Shown piece after piece: positions 21,577 through 30,734 of a stretch of 64,000 bases of DNA. The translations under genes and the position numbers were made by a program. Each line of letters begins with the position of its first letter. Within the stretch, counting starts at the first letter, position 1. Origin of the DNA: Pelomonas sp. Root1237 (GTDB lineage Bacteria; Pseudomonadota; Gammaproteobacteria; Burkholderiales; Burkholderiaceae_C); assembly GCF_001425055.1 (NCBI RefSeq), contig NZ_LMDK01000018.1, positions 310,001 to 374,000 on the forward strand, written 5' to 3'. The notes under the pieces are model-generated. The model did not search any database. It was not told the origin of the DNA and saw only the letters and a program-made list of their open reading frames with translations.

Positions 21577-21717
21577 CTGGGCCGAGCGCTGGGCCGCTCC
21601 CGAGCCGGCCCGCTTGGGCGTGTGCTTGTGGCTCAATGCCGCAAGCATCGCCGTCCCCTCGGGGGACCGGCTGGGCGCGCCCGCGTTCAGCGGGGCGAGA
21701 CCGGACGAGGGGCTTCA
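21577..21717 (-). repeat. Intergenic repeat family, copy B
   Basis: This second copy of the repeat family fills the space between feoB and the cyclophilin gene. The central hairpin has arms TGCTTGTGGC and GCCGCAAGCA around a TCAAT loop. Compared with copy C the arms differ at several positions but still pair, using one G-T wobble, which is covariation. The distal end, GAGGGGCTTCA, contains the stop codon (TCA on the plus strand) of the cyclophilin gene. Confidence 0.82.
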
Positions 21718-22656
21718 GGGAGTGGGCCGCGTCGGCACCGACGCGCTGCAGATGTCGATATAGCCGGGGCTGTGCACGAACCAGCCGCCGCGAAAGCGCC
21801 TGGCATCGAGCAGCTGCGTCCAGGTGGTGGACTCGGTCCGCAGCACCTGCAGCGCGGGCCGCTCGGCGGCCGGCACCTCGGCCAGCAGGCGGATGCGCTG
21901 GATGCCGGTGCGCTGCTCGGGCTTGTCGTAGAAGCCCATGGCCGCGCCGCCGCGGGGCAGGCCGGACAGCAGCTCCATGCCCTTGAGCACGCGACCCACC
22001 ACGGTGATGTTGAGATCCAACCCGCGCGGCGCCTGGCCGATGACGACATAGAGCTCGGTGCCGTTGCTGGAATCGATCGCGTCGCTGCGCCCGGCGCCGA
22101 CCATGCCGTAGCAATGGGCCAGCCAGGCCCTGCCGGCCTTGGGATCGGCAGCGACCGGGAAGCCTTCGGCAAAGCCGGTGCGTGGCGCCCAGCCTTCCAC
22201 GTCGGGCAGCCTGGTGAAGGCGGCTTCCTTGCCGACCTTGTCCAACGGCACGGAGAACTCGGCGGGCAGCTTGGCTGAGGCGCCGGCCGGCAGCGGCTTG
22301 GCCTTGGCGGCGTCCTCGCCATCGGGGTCGCCCCATTGGGTGACGAAGTTGTCCTGCACGCGCAGGATGGCCAGGCCGTCCCAGTAGCCACCGCGGGCCA
22401 GGGCGCGGATGTTGGCAGCATGGGCTGGCGCAAAGCGCGGGGCCAGTTCGATGATGACCTGACCCGACGCCAACTCCATCAGCAGCGTGTTCTCGGGATC
22501 GAGCCCGCGCCAGTCGCTGGCCGGCGAGCCAGCGAGGATCTGCTGGGCGGTCTTCTTCGCGGCCGCCTTGACCGGGGGTTTGGCAGCCTTGGAGGGTGCG
22601 GCAAGGGCGGTGGACAGCAGGCCGGCAGTGGCCAGCGCGAGAGCGATGTGTTTCAT
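21715..22656 (-). CDS. Periplasmic cyclophilin-type peptidyl-prolyl cis-trans isomerase
   Basis: This 313-residue secreted protein has a signal peptide ([18 protein letters not shown], cleaved about residue 19) and a lysine/alanine-rich linker. The cyclophilin fold has recognisable features: [45 protein letters not shown], and a GTELYVVIG segment replacing the canonical GSQFFI. It is longer than PpiA because of an insertion at about 115-175 and a C-terminal extension after the fold. The active-site arginine/phenylalanine pattern is only partly kept ([13 protein letters not shown]), so enzymatic strength is uncertain. It likely helps envelope protein folding. The gene is divergent from dnaE, and its stop codon lies in the end of repeat copy B. 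Confidence 0.85.
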   Translation of the reverse strand: MKHIALALATAGLLSTALAAPSKAAKPPVKAAAKKTAQQILAGSPASDWRGLDPENTLLMELASGQVIIELAPRFAPAHAANIRALARGGYWDGLAILRVQDNFVTQWGDPDGEDAAKAKPLPAGASAKLPAEFSVPLDKVGKEAAFTRLPDVEGWAPRTGFAEGFPVAADPKAGRAWLAHCYGMVGAGRSDAIDSSNGTELYVVIGQAPRGLDLNITVVGRVLKGMELLSGLPRGGAAMGFYDKPEQRTGIQRIRLLAEVPAAERPALQVLRTESTTWTQLLDARRFRGGWFVHSPGYIDICSASVPTRPTP

Positions 22657-22687
22657 GGGCGCGCAGCTTAACGGCGGAGGGGCTTCC

Positions 22688-22702
22688 TACAATGCGGCGA
22701 TG
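22688..22702 (+). promoter_or_regulatory. Possible leaderless promoter of dnaE
   Basis: TACAAT at 22688-22693 is a good -10 element and lies only 6 nt before the ATG at 22700. Transcription would start on or next to the first base of the start codon, giving a leaderless mRNA. No Shine-Dalgarno sequence is visible. The -35 region is poor, so confidence is moderate. Confidence 0.5.
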
Positions 22703-25700
22703 CCCGAGACCGCTGTTCAAGACCTGCAAGACCTGCCCTATGTCCACCTGCGCATGCACACCGAGTATTCGGTGGTGGACGGCACCCTGCGCACCGACGA
22801 TGCCGCCGATGCGGCCGCGGCTGACGGGCAGGTGGCGGCGGCCATCACCGACCTGGCCAACCTGTTCGGCGGCATCAAGTTCTACAGCGCGATGCGCAAG
22901 AAGGGCGTGCAGCCCATCCTCGGCGCCGACTGCTGGCTGGAGACCGACGCCACCGACAAGCCGCCGACGCGCCTGCTGCTGCTGGTGCAGAACAGCCAGG
23001 GCTATCTGAACCTCAGCGAGCTGCTGTCACGCGCGTGGATCGACAACGTGCAGCGCAACCAGGCCTGCCTGAAATGGGAATGGCTGACGGAGCTGGGTGG
23101 CGGGCTGATCTGCCTGTCCGGGGCCCAGCATGGCGGCCTGGGCCAGGCGCTGATGCAGGGCGACAAGGTGCGCGCCAGGGAATGGGCGCAGCGGCTGTCC
23201 GAGGTCTTCCCGGGCCGCTTCTACATCGAGCTGCAGCGCGCCGGTCTGCCGGGCCAGGAGGCGCTGGTGCAGGCCAGCGTGCCGCTGGCGGCGGAGCTGG
23301 GCCTGCCGGTGGTGGCGACGCACCCGATCCAGTTTCTCGGCGAGGACGACTTCGAGGCCCATGAGGCGCGCGTCTGCGTGGCCGAAGGAGAGACTCTCGC
23401 CAACCCCAAGCGCATCAAGCGCTTCCTGCCCAGCCAGTATTTCAAGACGCAGGCGCAGATGCGCCAGCTGTTCAAGGACATCCCGAGCGCCATCCAGAAC
23501 ACCACCGAGATCGCGCGCCGCTGCTCGTTGACGCTGGTGCTGGGCAAGCCACAGCTGCCCAATTTCCCGACGCCGCTGCTGGACGACGGCACGCCGATGC
23601 CGATGGAGCAGTATTTCCGCGAGCTGAGCCACGAGGGGCTGGTGGGGCGGCTCAAGCATCTCTTCCCCAACGAGGCCGAGCGCGACAAGGAGCGCCCGCG
23701 CTACGTCGAGCGGCTCGAGTTCGAGCTGAACACCATCATCAAGATGGGCTTCCCGGGCTACTTCCTCATCGTGTCGGACTTCATCCGCTGGGCCAAGGCC
23801 AACGGCTGCCCGGTCGGCCCGGGCCGGGGCTCGGGTGCGGGCTCGCTGGTGGCCTATGCACTGCTGATCACCGACCTGGACCCGCTCAAGTACAACCTGC
23901 TGTTCGAGCGCTTCCTGAACCCCGAGCGGGTCTCGATGCCCGACTTCGACATCGACTTCTGCCAGGGCAACCGCGACCGCGTCATCGACTACGTCAAGGA
24001 CAAGTATGGCCGCCCGGCGGTCAGCCAGATCGCGACGTTTGGCACCATGGCCGCGAAAGCGGCTTTGAGAGACATCGGCCGCGTGCTGGGCATGGGCTTC
24101 GGCCATGTGGACAGCATCGCCAAGCTCATCCCCGCGCCGCCGGGCAAGACGGTGACGCTGGCCAAGCTGCCGCCCAACTTCGACCCCGACAAGGCCAAGG
24201 TCATCTACGCCCGCCACGAGGCGCCGGAACTCGAGGAGCGCGAGAAGAGCGACGAGGAAGTGGCCGAGTTGTTGAAGCTCGCCGCCCGCGTCGAAGGCAT
24301 GGTGCGCAACATCGGCATGCACGCCGGCGGCGTGCTGATCGCGCCGGGCAAGATCACCGACTTCTGCCCGCAATACCAGCAGCCCGGCTCAACCTCGGCC
24401 GTCAGCCAGTTCGACAAGGACGACGTAGAGGCCATCGGCCTCGTGAAGTTCGACTTCCTGGGCCTGGCGACGCTGACCATCCTGGAGCTGGCCAAGGACT
24501 TCATCGTCGCCCGCCACGCCGACCGCGCCGGCTTCGACTGGGCCAATGTGCCGCTGCTCGACAAGAAAGTCTTCGACCTCTTCGGCAAGGGCTACTCCGA
24601 GAGCGTGTTCCAGTTTGAATCGCCCGGCATGCAGCGCCTGTTGAAGGACGCCAAGCCCTCGCGCTTCGAGGACCTGATCGCGCTGGTGTCGCTGTACCGC
24701 CCCGGCCCGATGGACCTGATCCCTTCCTTCGTGGCGCGCAAGCACGGCAAGGAGACCATCGAGTACCCGCACCCGCTGCTGGGCCAGGTGCTGGAGGAGA
24801 CGTATGGCGTCTTCGTCTACCAGGAGCAGGTGATGCAGGCCGCCCAGGTGCTGGGCGGCTACAGCCTCGGCGGCGCGGACATGCTGCGTCGCGCGATGGG
24901 CAAGAAGAAGGCCGAGGAAATGGCCATGCACCGCGAGATCTTCCGCAAGGGAGCCGCGGAGAAGGGCATCGACCAGGCCAAGGCGGATGAAGTCTTTGAC
25001 TTGATGGAAAAGTTCGCGGGCTACGGCTTCAACAAGTCGCACGCCGCCGCCTACGCGCTGCTGTCGTATCACACGGCCTGGCTGAAGACGCACTACACGG
25101 CCGAGTTCTACGCCGCGAACATGACCATCGAAATGGACGACACCGACAAGCTCAAGGTGTTGCTCAACGACGCCAAGATCTTCGGCATCGAATTCCAGTC
25201 GCCTTGCGTCAACAAGGGCGTCTACCGCTTCGAGCCGATGACGAACCGCCTCGTCAACTACGGCCTGGGTGCCGTCAAGGGCACGGGCCGCGGCGCCATC
25301 GAGGCCATCATCGCGGCGCGCGAATCAGGCGGGCCCTTCCTGAGCTTCTACGACTTCTGCCTGCGCGTGGACCGCAAGGCCGTCAACAAGCGCGCGGTGG
25401 AGGCGCTGATCAAGGCCGGCGCCTTCGACAGCATCAACCCCGAGCGCTCACGGCTGCTCGCCAGCGTCGGCCGCGGCTACACGCATGCCGAGACGCAGGA
25501 GGCCAATGCCGACCAGGGCGGCCTGTTCGACTTTGGTGACTCGCATGCGGCCTCGCATGTCGAGCCCGATCTGGTCGACGCGCCCGTATGGAGCATCAAG
25601 GAGCGCCTGTCGCTGGAGAAGACCGCCATCGGCTTCTACCTGTCGGGCCACCTCTTCGACCACGGCGGCGCCGAGGTGCGGCGCATCGTCAAGCGCCAGA

Positions 25701-26257
25701 TCGCCGACCTGGTGGACAGCCGCGAGCCGACGCTGGTGGCCGGCATCGTCAGCGACATGCGCGTCATCAACGGCCAGCGCGGCCGCGTCGCCATCTTCAA
25801 GATCGACGACAAGAGCGACGCCATCGAGGCCGTGGCCAACGAGGAACTGCTGAACGCCAACAAGGAACTGCTGGCCGAGGACGAACTCATCATTGCCCAG
25901 GGCAAGGTGCAGAACGACCGCTTCTCGGGCGGCCTGCGCATGAATGTGCAGGCGGTGTGGAGCCTGTCGGCGGCGCGCGCCAAGTTCGGCCGGCATCTGC
26001 TGCTGGGCAATGCCGGTGCCGCCGGGTTGGTCAAGGAGCTGGTCGAGCGCTTTCCGCCGCGCGAGGTCGAGACGGAGGAGGGCGGCAAGCGCAAGCTCGG
26101 CCTGCCCGTGCGCGTGTCGGTCAAGGCCGAGCCGGATGGCGACAGCGTCGGCGCGCGCTGGCTGGTGGAACTTGGCGAGGCCAGCCGTTTCTGGCCCGCG
26201 GACGAGGCTTTAGCCAAATTGGGCACAGCGGCTGAGGTCATTTACGAAGCTGGATGA
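22700..26257 (+). CDS. dnaE: DNA polymerase III alpha subunit
   Basis: This 1185-residue replicative polymerase catalytic subunit is close to the usual 1160-1180 residues. The N-terminal PHP domain begins YVHLRMHTEYSVVDG. The palm contains GPGRGSGAGSLVAYALLI and the catalytic aspartates of PDFDIDFC. The fingers and thumb include LIPSFVARKHGKE and EDLIALVSLYRPGPMDL, and the beta-clamp and OB regions follow near VAGIVSDMRVINGQRGR. The start is the ATG at 22700 (MPETAVQDLQDLPYV). An upstream extension to 22487 overlaps the divergent cyclophilin gene and is antisense noise. A -10 element immediately before the ATG suggests a leaderless transcript. Confidence 0.97.
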   Translation: MPETAVQDLQDLPYVHLRMHTEYSVVDGTLRTDDAADAAAADGQVAAAITDLANLFGGIKFYSAMRKKGVQPILGADCWLETDATDKPPTRLLLLVQNSQGYLNLSELLSRAWIDNVQRNQACLKWEWLTELGGGLICLSGAQHGGLGQALMQGDKVRAREWAQRLSEVFPGRFYIELQRAGLPGQEALVQASVPLAAELGLPVVATHPIQFLGEDDFEAHEARVCVAEGETLANPKRIKRFLPSQYFKTQAQMRQLFKDIPSAIQNTTEIARRCSLTLVLGKPQLPNFPTPLLDDGTPMPMEQYFRELSHEGLVGRLKHLFPNEAERDKERPRYVERLEFELNTIIKMGFPGYFLIVSDFIRWAKANGCPVGPGRGSGAGSLVAYALLITDLDPLKYNLLFERFLNPERVSMPDFDIDFCQGNRDRVIDYVKDKYGRPAVSQIATFGTMAAKAALRDIGRVLGMGFGHVDSIAKLIPAPPGKTVTLAKLPPNFDPDKAKVIYARHEAPELEEREKSDEEVAELLKLAARVEGMVRNIGMHAGGVLIAPGKITDFCPQYQQPGSTSAVSQFDKDDVEAIGLVKFDFLGLATLTILELAKDFIVARHADRAGFDWANVPLLDKKVFDLFGKGYSESVFQFESPGMQRLLKDAKPSRFEDLIALVSLYRPGPMDLIPSFVARKHGKETIEYPHPLLGQVLEETYGVFVYQEQVMQAAQVLGGYSLGGADMLRRAMGKKKAEEMAMHREIFRKGAAEKGIDQAKADEVFDLMEKFAGYGFNKSHAAAYALLSYHTAWLKTHYTAEFYAANMTIEMDDTDKLKVLLNDAKIFGIEFQSPCVNKGVYRFEPMTNRLVNYGLGAVKGTGRGAIEAIIAARESGGPFLSFYDFCLRVDRKAVNKRAVEALIKAGAFDSINPERSRLLASVGRGYTHAETQEANADQGGLFDFGDSHAASHVEPDLVDAPVWSIKERLSLEKTAIGFYLSGHLFDHGGAEVRRIVKRQIADLVDSREPTLVAGIVSDMRVINGQRGRVAIFKIDDKSDAIEAVANEELLNANKELLAEDELIIAQGKVQNDRFSGGLRMNVQAVWSLSAARAKFGRHLLLGNAGAAGLVKELVERFPPREVETEEGGKRKLGLPVRVSVKAEPDGDSVGARWLVELGEASRFWPADEALAKLGTAAEVIYEAG

Positions 26258-26285
26258 GCCCCGGCATCGGCGATGATTCCCGCCG

Positions 26286-27584
26286 ATGCTGCAAGCCGTG
26301 CCCAAGCCCGCATCCCAGTCGATGGGGCTCAACCGTACGCCACCGGTCACGGGGTTGATCCTGACCGGCGGCGGCGCACGTGCCGCCTACCAGGTGGGCG
26401 TGCTGGCGGCCATCGCCCAGCTGCGCCGCGATGCCGGCGCGACGCAGCAGAACCCGTTTCCCGTGATCAGCGGCACCTCGGCCGGCGCCATCAATGCGTC
26501 GACGCTGGCCTGCCACGCGGACGACTTCGACGCCGCCGTCGACGGTCTGCTGCACCTCTGGCAGGGCCTGCATGTCGAGAACATCTACCGTGCCGACGCG
26601 TTCGAGGCGGTGAGGAGCGGCGCGCGCTGGCTCAGCATGTTGAGCCTGGGCTGGGCCATTGCACGCTGGACGCGCAGCCGCCCGCGCAGCCTGCTGAACA
26701 ATTCACCGCTGCGCGAGCTGCTGGCCCGCTACCTCGACATGCCGCGCATCGAGACCATGCTGGACGGCGGCCATCTGCGCGCGCTGGCGCTGACCGGTTC
26801 CAGCTACACCTCGGGCCAGCACGTCACCTTCTTCCAGACCCATCACCACGTCGTGCCGTGGTTGCGCGAGCAGCGCATGGCGGTGCAGACCAAGCTGAGC
26901 CTGAGTCACCTGATGGCGTCCTCGGCCATCCCCTTCATCTTCCCGGCCGAGCTGCTGGAGCTGGAGGGCGTGGCCGAGTGGTTCGGCGACGGCTCGATGC
27001 GCCAGAGCGCGCCGATCTCGCCGGCCGTGCACCTGGGTGCCGAGCGCGTCCTCGTCATCGGCGCGGGCCGCATGAAGGAACCCGAGGGGCGCCGCGTCAC
27101 CGCCACCGAGGCCCATCCCAGCATGGCCCAGATTGCCGGCCATGCGCTGTCCAACATCTTCCTGGATGCGCTGGCGGTGGACGTCGAACGGCTGCGCCGC
27201 ATCAACCGCACGCTGGCCCTGTTGTCACGCGAGACGCGAGCGGCAACGGCGCTGCGGCCCATCGAGCTGCTCGTCATTGCGCCCAGCCGGCGCCTGGACG
27301 AACTGGCCGGCGAGCATCAGGCCAGCCTGCCGCCCTCGGTGCGCGCCATGCTGCGGGCCTTCGGCGTCAGCGGCAAGGGCAAGACGACCAGCGGCTCGGC
27401 GCTCGTGAGCTATCTGCTGTTCGAACCTAGCTTCGTCAACGAATTGATCAACCTGGGCATGAGCGACACGCTGGCCAAGCGCGCCGAGGTGCAGCGCTTC
27501 TTCGGCTGGCCGGCGCGGGCGCCGCAGATCGACCCGGCGCTGCTTCGCAAGAGCCGCTCAGCCGGGTTCGCTGCCGGCTGTTGA
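26286..27584 (+). CDS. Patatin-like phospholipase
   Basis: This 432-residue patatin-family acyl hydrolase has the oxyanion motif LTGGGARAAYQVGVL (residues 26-40), nucleophile serine in SGTSAGAINAS, and the catalytic aspartate in WFGDGSMRQSAPISPAVHLG. The C-terminal third has a helical region typical of bacterial patatin-like proteins near 400-430 residues, some of which act on phospholipids or are esterases. No signal peptide is visible, so it is probably cytoplasmic or membrane-associated. The stop lies inside the 3' end of the convergent ComEA-like gene (27-nt overlap). Its substrate is unknown. Confidence 0.9.
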   Translation: MLQAVPKPASQSMGLNRTPPVTGLILTGGGARAAYQVGVLAAIAQLRRDAGATQQNPFPVISGTSAGAINASTLACHADDFDAAVDGLLHLWQGLHVENIYRADAFEAVRSGARWLSMLSLGWAIARWTRSRPRSLLNNSPLRELLARYLDMPRIETMLDGGHLRALALTGSSYTSGQHVTFFQTHHHVVPWLREQRMAVQTKLSLSHLMASSAIPFIFPAELLELEGVAEWFGDGSMRQSAPISPAVHLGAERVLVIGAGRMKEPEGRRVTATEAHPSMAQIAGHALSNIFLDALAVDVERLRRINRTLALLSRETRAATALRPIELLVIAPSRRLDELAGEHQASLPPSVRAMLRAFGVSGKGKTTSGSALVSYLLFEPSFVNELINLGMSDTLAKRAEVQRFFGWPARAPQIDPALLRKSRSAGFAAGC

Positions 27585-27833
27585 GAAGGCTTGGCCGGCC
27601 ACGCGCAGGCCGGCGCTGGAGAGCTTGCGGGCGGTTCCTGCCTTGATGCCTGGCACACGGCGCATCAGGTCGGCCCAGTCCTTGAACGGCCGCGCGGCCA
27701 GCAGGCGCTGCACCAGGGCCGGGCCCAGGCCAGGCAGGGATTCGAGTTCCGCGCGGGTCGCGGTGTTGGCCTCGACCTCACTCTGAGCCAGGGCGGGAAG
27801 TGCCACCCACAGCAGCAGGGCCCGCCGCTTCAT
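27558..27833 (-). CDS. ComEA-like helix-hairpin-helix protein, exported
   Basis: This is a 91-residue protein with a signal peptide (KRRALLLWVALPALAQ, cleaved about residue 17) and a single helix-hairpin-helix unit: VEANTATRAELESLPGLGPALVQRLLAAR, then DLMRRVPGIKAGTARKLSSAGL. This is the DNA-binding module of ComEA, which captures transforming DNA in the periplasm. Small ComEA-like proteins in Burkholderiales are often annotated this way, but competence has not been shown for most. It starts 2 nt after the msbA stop, so it is probably co-transcribed with msbA, and its 3' end overlaps the patatin gene. Confidence 0.82.
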   Translation of the reverse strand: MKRRALLLWVALPALAQSEVEANTATRAELESLPGLGPALVQRLLAARPFKDWADLMRRVPGIKAGTARKLSSAGLRVAGQAFSTAGSEPG

Positions 27834-27835
27834 CG

Positions 27836-29572
27836 TCAGGCTTCGCCGAGCTGTGCCCGCACCATGGCCGCGTAAGCACCATCGTGCGCGATCAGCTCGG
27901 CGTGCGTGCCGGTCTCTACAAGCTTGCCGGCGCCGAGCACGTGGATGGCGTCCGCATCGCGGATGGTGGACAGCCGGTGGGCAATGACGATCAGCGTCTT
28001 GCGGCCCGACCAGGCGGCCAGGGCCTGTTGCACGGCGCGCTCGCTCTCGGTGTCCAGCGCTGAGGTGGCTTCGTCGAAGATCCAGATCGGTGCGTCCTTG
28101 TACAGCGCTCGGGCAATCGCGAGGCGCTGGCGTTGGCCGCCAGAGAGCTTGCTTCCATTGGCGCCGACGTGGGTTTCGACGCCCTCGGGCAGCGTCTGCA
28201 CGAAGTCCCAAAGATGGGCGGCGCGCAGCGCGGCTTCGAGCCTGGCCTCGTCGCGCGGCTGGGCGTAGGCGATGTTGTTGGCGACCGAGTCGTCGAACAG
28301 CACGATGTCCTGCGACACGACGGCGAACTGGCGGCGCAGGGATAGACGCGTCAGCGCCTCGATGTCGATGTCGTCCAGCAGGATGCGGCCGGCATCGGGC
28401 CGGCCGAAGCCCAGCAGCAGATGGATGATGGAACTCTTGCCCGCGCCAGAGGCCCCAACCAGGGCCGTCGTCTTGCCGGCGTGAAAGGCGAGGCTGAGTC
28501 CGTCCAGAGCCGGTTGGGAGGCGCCGGGATAGGTCAGGCGCACGTCTTCCATCGTCAGCTCGCCCTGTGCGTGCGACGGCAGCTCTCGGGTGCCGCTATC
28601 GGCCTCCTTGGGCGCATCCATCAGCTCGAAGCAGCCCTTGGCGATGACGGTAGCCCGAGTCAGCGGCGCGGCCAGGTCGGACAAATGGCGCAGCCGCGAG
28701 GTCAGCAGCAGCAGGGCCGTGACGAACTCGGCGAAGGCCTGCACCCCCGTGCCCTGGGTGCGCGCCTGCCACAGTGCCACGCAGATGATGAAGGACAGGC
28801 CGACGCTGGCGACCAGTTGCGACAATGGCTGGGCCAAGGCGCCGGCGGTTGCCGTCTTCAGGTTGTTGCGGCGCACGTCGTGGGCAACGGCAGCGAAGCG
28901 TTCGCGTTCGTGCGCGGCCGCGCCGAACTGGCGCACCACGCGCCAGGCGCGAGTCAGGTCGTCGACCTTGTTGACTAGCAGCAGCTGAGAGTCATAGGAG
29001 CGCGTCGCCATCAGCCGCATGCGCTGGTTGAGCTTCTTCATCACCAGCGCCATCAGCGGCGTGACGACCAGGCTGAGCAGCGTCAGCTGCCAGTTCAGAT
29101 AGAAGAGGTAGCCCAGCATTGCCAGCGCCGGCAGGCCGTCGCGCAGCACGCTCACGCCGACATCGCCGACGAGCTGCAGGATCTGCTGCGGGTCGTTGAC
29201 GACCTTGCTGACCGCCGTGCCGGGCTGCATGCGCGTGTAGACCTGCGCGTCCAGCCGCAGCAGTGCGTTGACGAGGGTGGAGCGGAAGTCCATCACGCTG
29301 CGCGTCAGCGTCCAGTTGAAGAGGTACTGGCCGGCAAAGCCGAAGACGCCGCGCATCAGGTACAGGCCGATCAGCACGACCGGGATCATCCACAGCGGAA
29401 AGGCATCCTTGGTGAAGCCCTCGCCGAAGGCATAGCCGATCAGTTTGGGGATCATCGGCTCGGTGGCGGCCGCGCCGATGTAGGCCAGCACCGTCAACAG
29501 CGCGCCCCAACGGTGCGGGTAGATGTACTGGCCCAGGCGGCGGGCAGGATTGGCTTCGGCGGAGGTCGACAT
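27836..29572 (-). CDS. msbA: Lipid A/ABC exporter, MsbA-like half-transporter
   Basis: This 578-residue half ABC exporter has a six-helix membrane domain (about residues 20-310) and a C-terminal ATPase: Walker A VGASGAGKSSII, Q-loop VVSQDIVLFDDSV, signature LSGGQRQRLAIARAL, Walker B IWIFDEATSALD, H-loop VIAHRLSTI. Length and sequence fit MsbA, which flips lipid A-core across the inner membrane as a homodimer. The ATG at 29572 (MSTSAEANPARRL) is chosen; the open frame continues upstream only through the divergent promoter. Location beside LPS core genes supports the role. A general multidrug exporter is the alternative. Confidence 0.88.
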   Translation of the reverse strand: MSTSAEANPARRLGQYIYPHRWGALLTVLAYIGAAATEPMIPKLIGYAFGEGFTKDAFPLWMIPVVLIGLYLMRGVFGFAGQYLFNWTLTRSVMDFRSTLVNALLRLDAQVYTRMQPGTAVSKVVNDPQQILQLVGDVGVSVLRDGLPALAMLGYLFYLNWQLTLLSLVVTPLMALVMKKLNQRMRLMATRSYDSQLLLVNKVDDLTRAWRVVRQFGAAAHERERFAAVAHDVRRNNLKTATAGALAQPLSQLVASVGLSFIICVALWQARTQGTGVQAFAEFVTALLLLTSRLRHLSDLAAPLTRATVIAKGCFELMDAPKEADSGTRELPSHAQGELTMEDVRLTYPGASQPALDGLSLAFHAGKTTALVGASGAGKSSIIHLLLGFGRPDAGRILLDDIDIEALTRLSLRRQFAVVSQDIVLFDDSVANNIAYAQPRDEARLEAALRAAHLWDFVQTLPEGVETHVGANGSKLSGGQRQRLAIARALYKDAPIWIFDEATSALDTESERAVQQALAAWSGRKTLIVIAHRLSTIRDADAIHVLGAGKLVETGTHAELIAHDGAYAAMVRAQLGEA

Positions 29573-29669
29573 CGGGCGTGATTGTCGTGCGTGTTTGGAG
29601 GCGCTTTGCCAGCCGGTGCCGCCATGCCCGGCCCATAGAATCGCCGCCGCCCCCCGCTTCTCACGCCCG

Positions 29670-30734
29670 ATGCATCCGATTCCGCCTTCGCCCGCGCCGG
29701 TGATCCCTTCCGCCGCGGACGGCCCGGCAGGCCCCGACACCCGACCCCGCACCGTGGTCCTGCTGCAGTGGGTCGGCATGGGCGACCTGGTCTGGCATGT
29801 GCCGTACTTTCGACGCGTCGCCGAGACCAGTTTTGGAGGGCAGGTGTCGCTGATCGCCTCGCCGACCGTGTTCGCGCCGCAGCTGGTGGGCCATGAACCC
29901 TGGGTGCGCGAGATCATCGACTTCGACCGCCACCCGCGCCGCCATGAGGGCCGACAGGGGCGTCACCGTGGCGTGCTGGGCCTGTTCCGCATGGGTGTGG
30001 AGCTGCGCGAGAAGCAGTTCGACCGCATCGTGCTGTTCACCAACTACACGAACCGCTCCCTGGTGGCGCTGGCCGCGAAGATCCCTGAGCGCCTGGGCTA
30101 TGGCACGACCTGGCTGCAGCGCCGGCTGCTGTCGCATGGGCCATGGATTCAGCGCTACAGCGGGCCGGCGGTCGGCACCTACGAGGACGCCACGATGTTC
30201 GCCATCGCGCATGGCTGGTGCGATGCGCCCATCGTGCCGAGCCTCGTCGTGCGCCCCGAAGCGCTGGAGCGCATGAAGGCGCGGGTGCAGGGCCTGCCAC
30301 AGCCCATGCATGCGCTGTGCATCGGCTCGTCGGAGCCCTACAAGCAGTGGGGCACCGACAACTTCGCCGCGCTGGCCGCCGAGCTCGCCCGCGCCGGCCA
30401 CGGGGTGCTGCTGATCGCCGGCCCGGCGGAGCGCGAGATGGCGCAGGCCATCCTGCAGCGCGTCGAGCCGGCACTGCGCCCGCGCATCCTGGCCGTCACG
30501 GACGGCACGGTGGCCGAGACCGTGGCGGCCATGTCGCTGATGCGGACCTGCCTGGGCAACGACACGGGCGGCGTGCAGATAGCCGCTGCGGTCGGCACGC
30601 CGACCTGGGTGATGCTGGGCCCACGTCCGCTGCTGGCGCATGACCCCGAAACGCTGCACATGCTGACCGCGCCCAGGCTGGCCGACATCCAGCCCGGCGA
30701 CGTTGCCCGTATCGCGCTGGCGCAGGCCGCATGA
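29670..30734 (+). CDS. Heptosyltransferase-family (GT9) LPS core glycosyltransferase, copy 1
   Basis: This 354-residue GT9 enzyme is of the type that transfers heptose from ADP-heptose to the LPS inner core on the cytoplasmic face. The N-terminal Rossmann half contains VVLLQWVGMGDLVWHVPYF. The C-terminal half has ALCIGSSEPYKQW and the nucleotide-binding CLGNDTGGVQIAAAVGTPTW. The ATG at 29670 is used because the frame upstream overlaps the divergent msbA promoter. A TAGAAT -10-like element is at 29636-29641. It overlaps the next gene as ATGA, and the two proteins are clearly paralogous. Whether it is WaaC-, WaaF- or WaaQ-like cannot be fixed from sequence alone. Confidence 0.88.
   Translation: MHPIPPSPAPVIPSAADGPAGPDTRPRTVVLLQWVGMGDLVWHVPYFRRVAETSFGGQVSLIASPTVFAPQLVGHEPWVREIIDFDRHPRRHEGRQGRHRGVLGLFRMGVELREKQFDRIVLFTNYTNRSLVALAAKIPERLGYGTTWLQRRLLSHGPWIQRYSGPAVGTYEDATMFAIAHGWCDAPIVPSLVVRPEALERMKARVQGLPQPMHALCIGSSEPYKQWGTDNFAALAAELARAGHGVLLIAGPAEREMAQAILQRVEPALRPRILAVTDGTVAETVAAMSLMRTCLGNDTGGVQIAAAVGTPTWVMLGPRPLLAHDPETLHMLTAPRLADIQPGDVARIALAQAA

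Noticed and set aside
22487-22699. Upstream extension of dnaE by 71 codons
   Set aside because: It overlaps the start of the divergent cyclophilin gene and lacks similarity; the PHP domain begins after ATG 22700.
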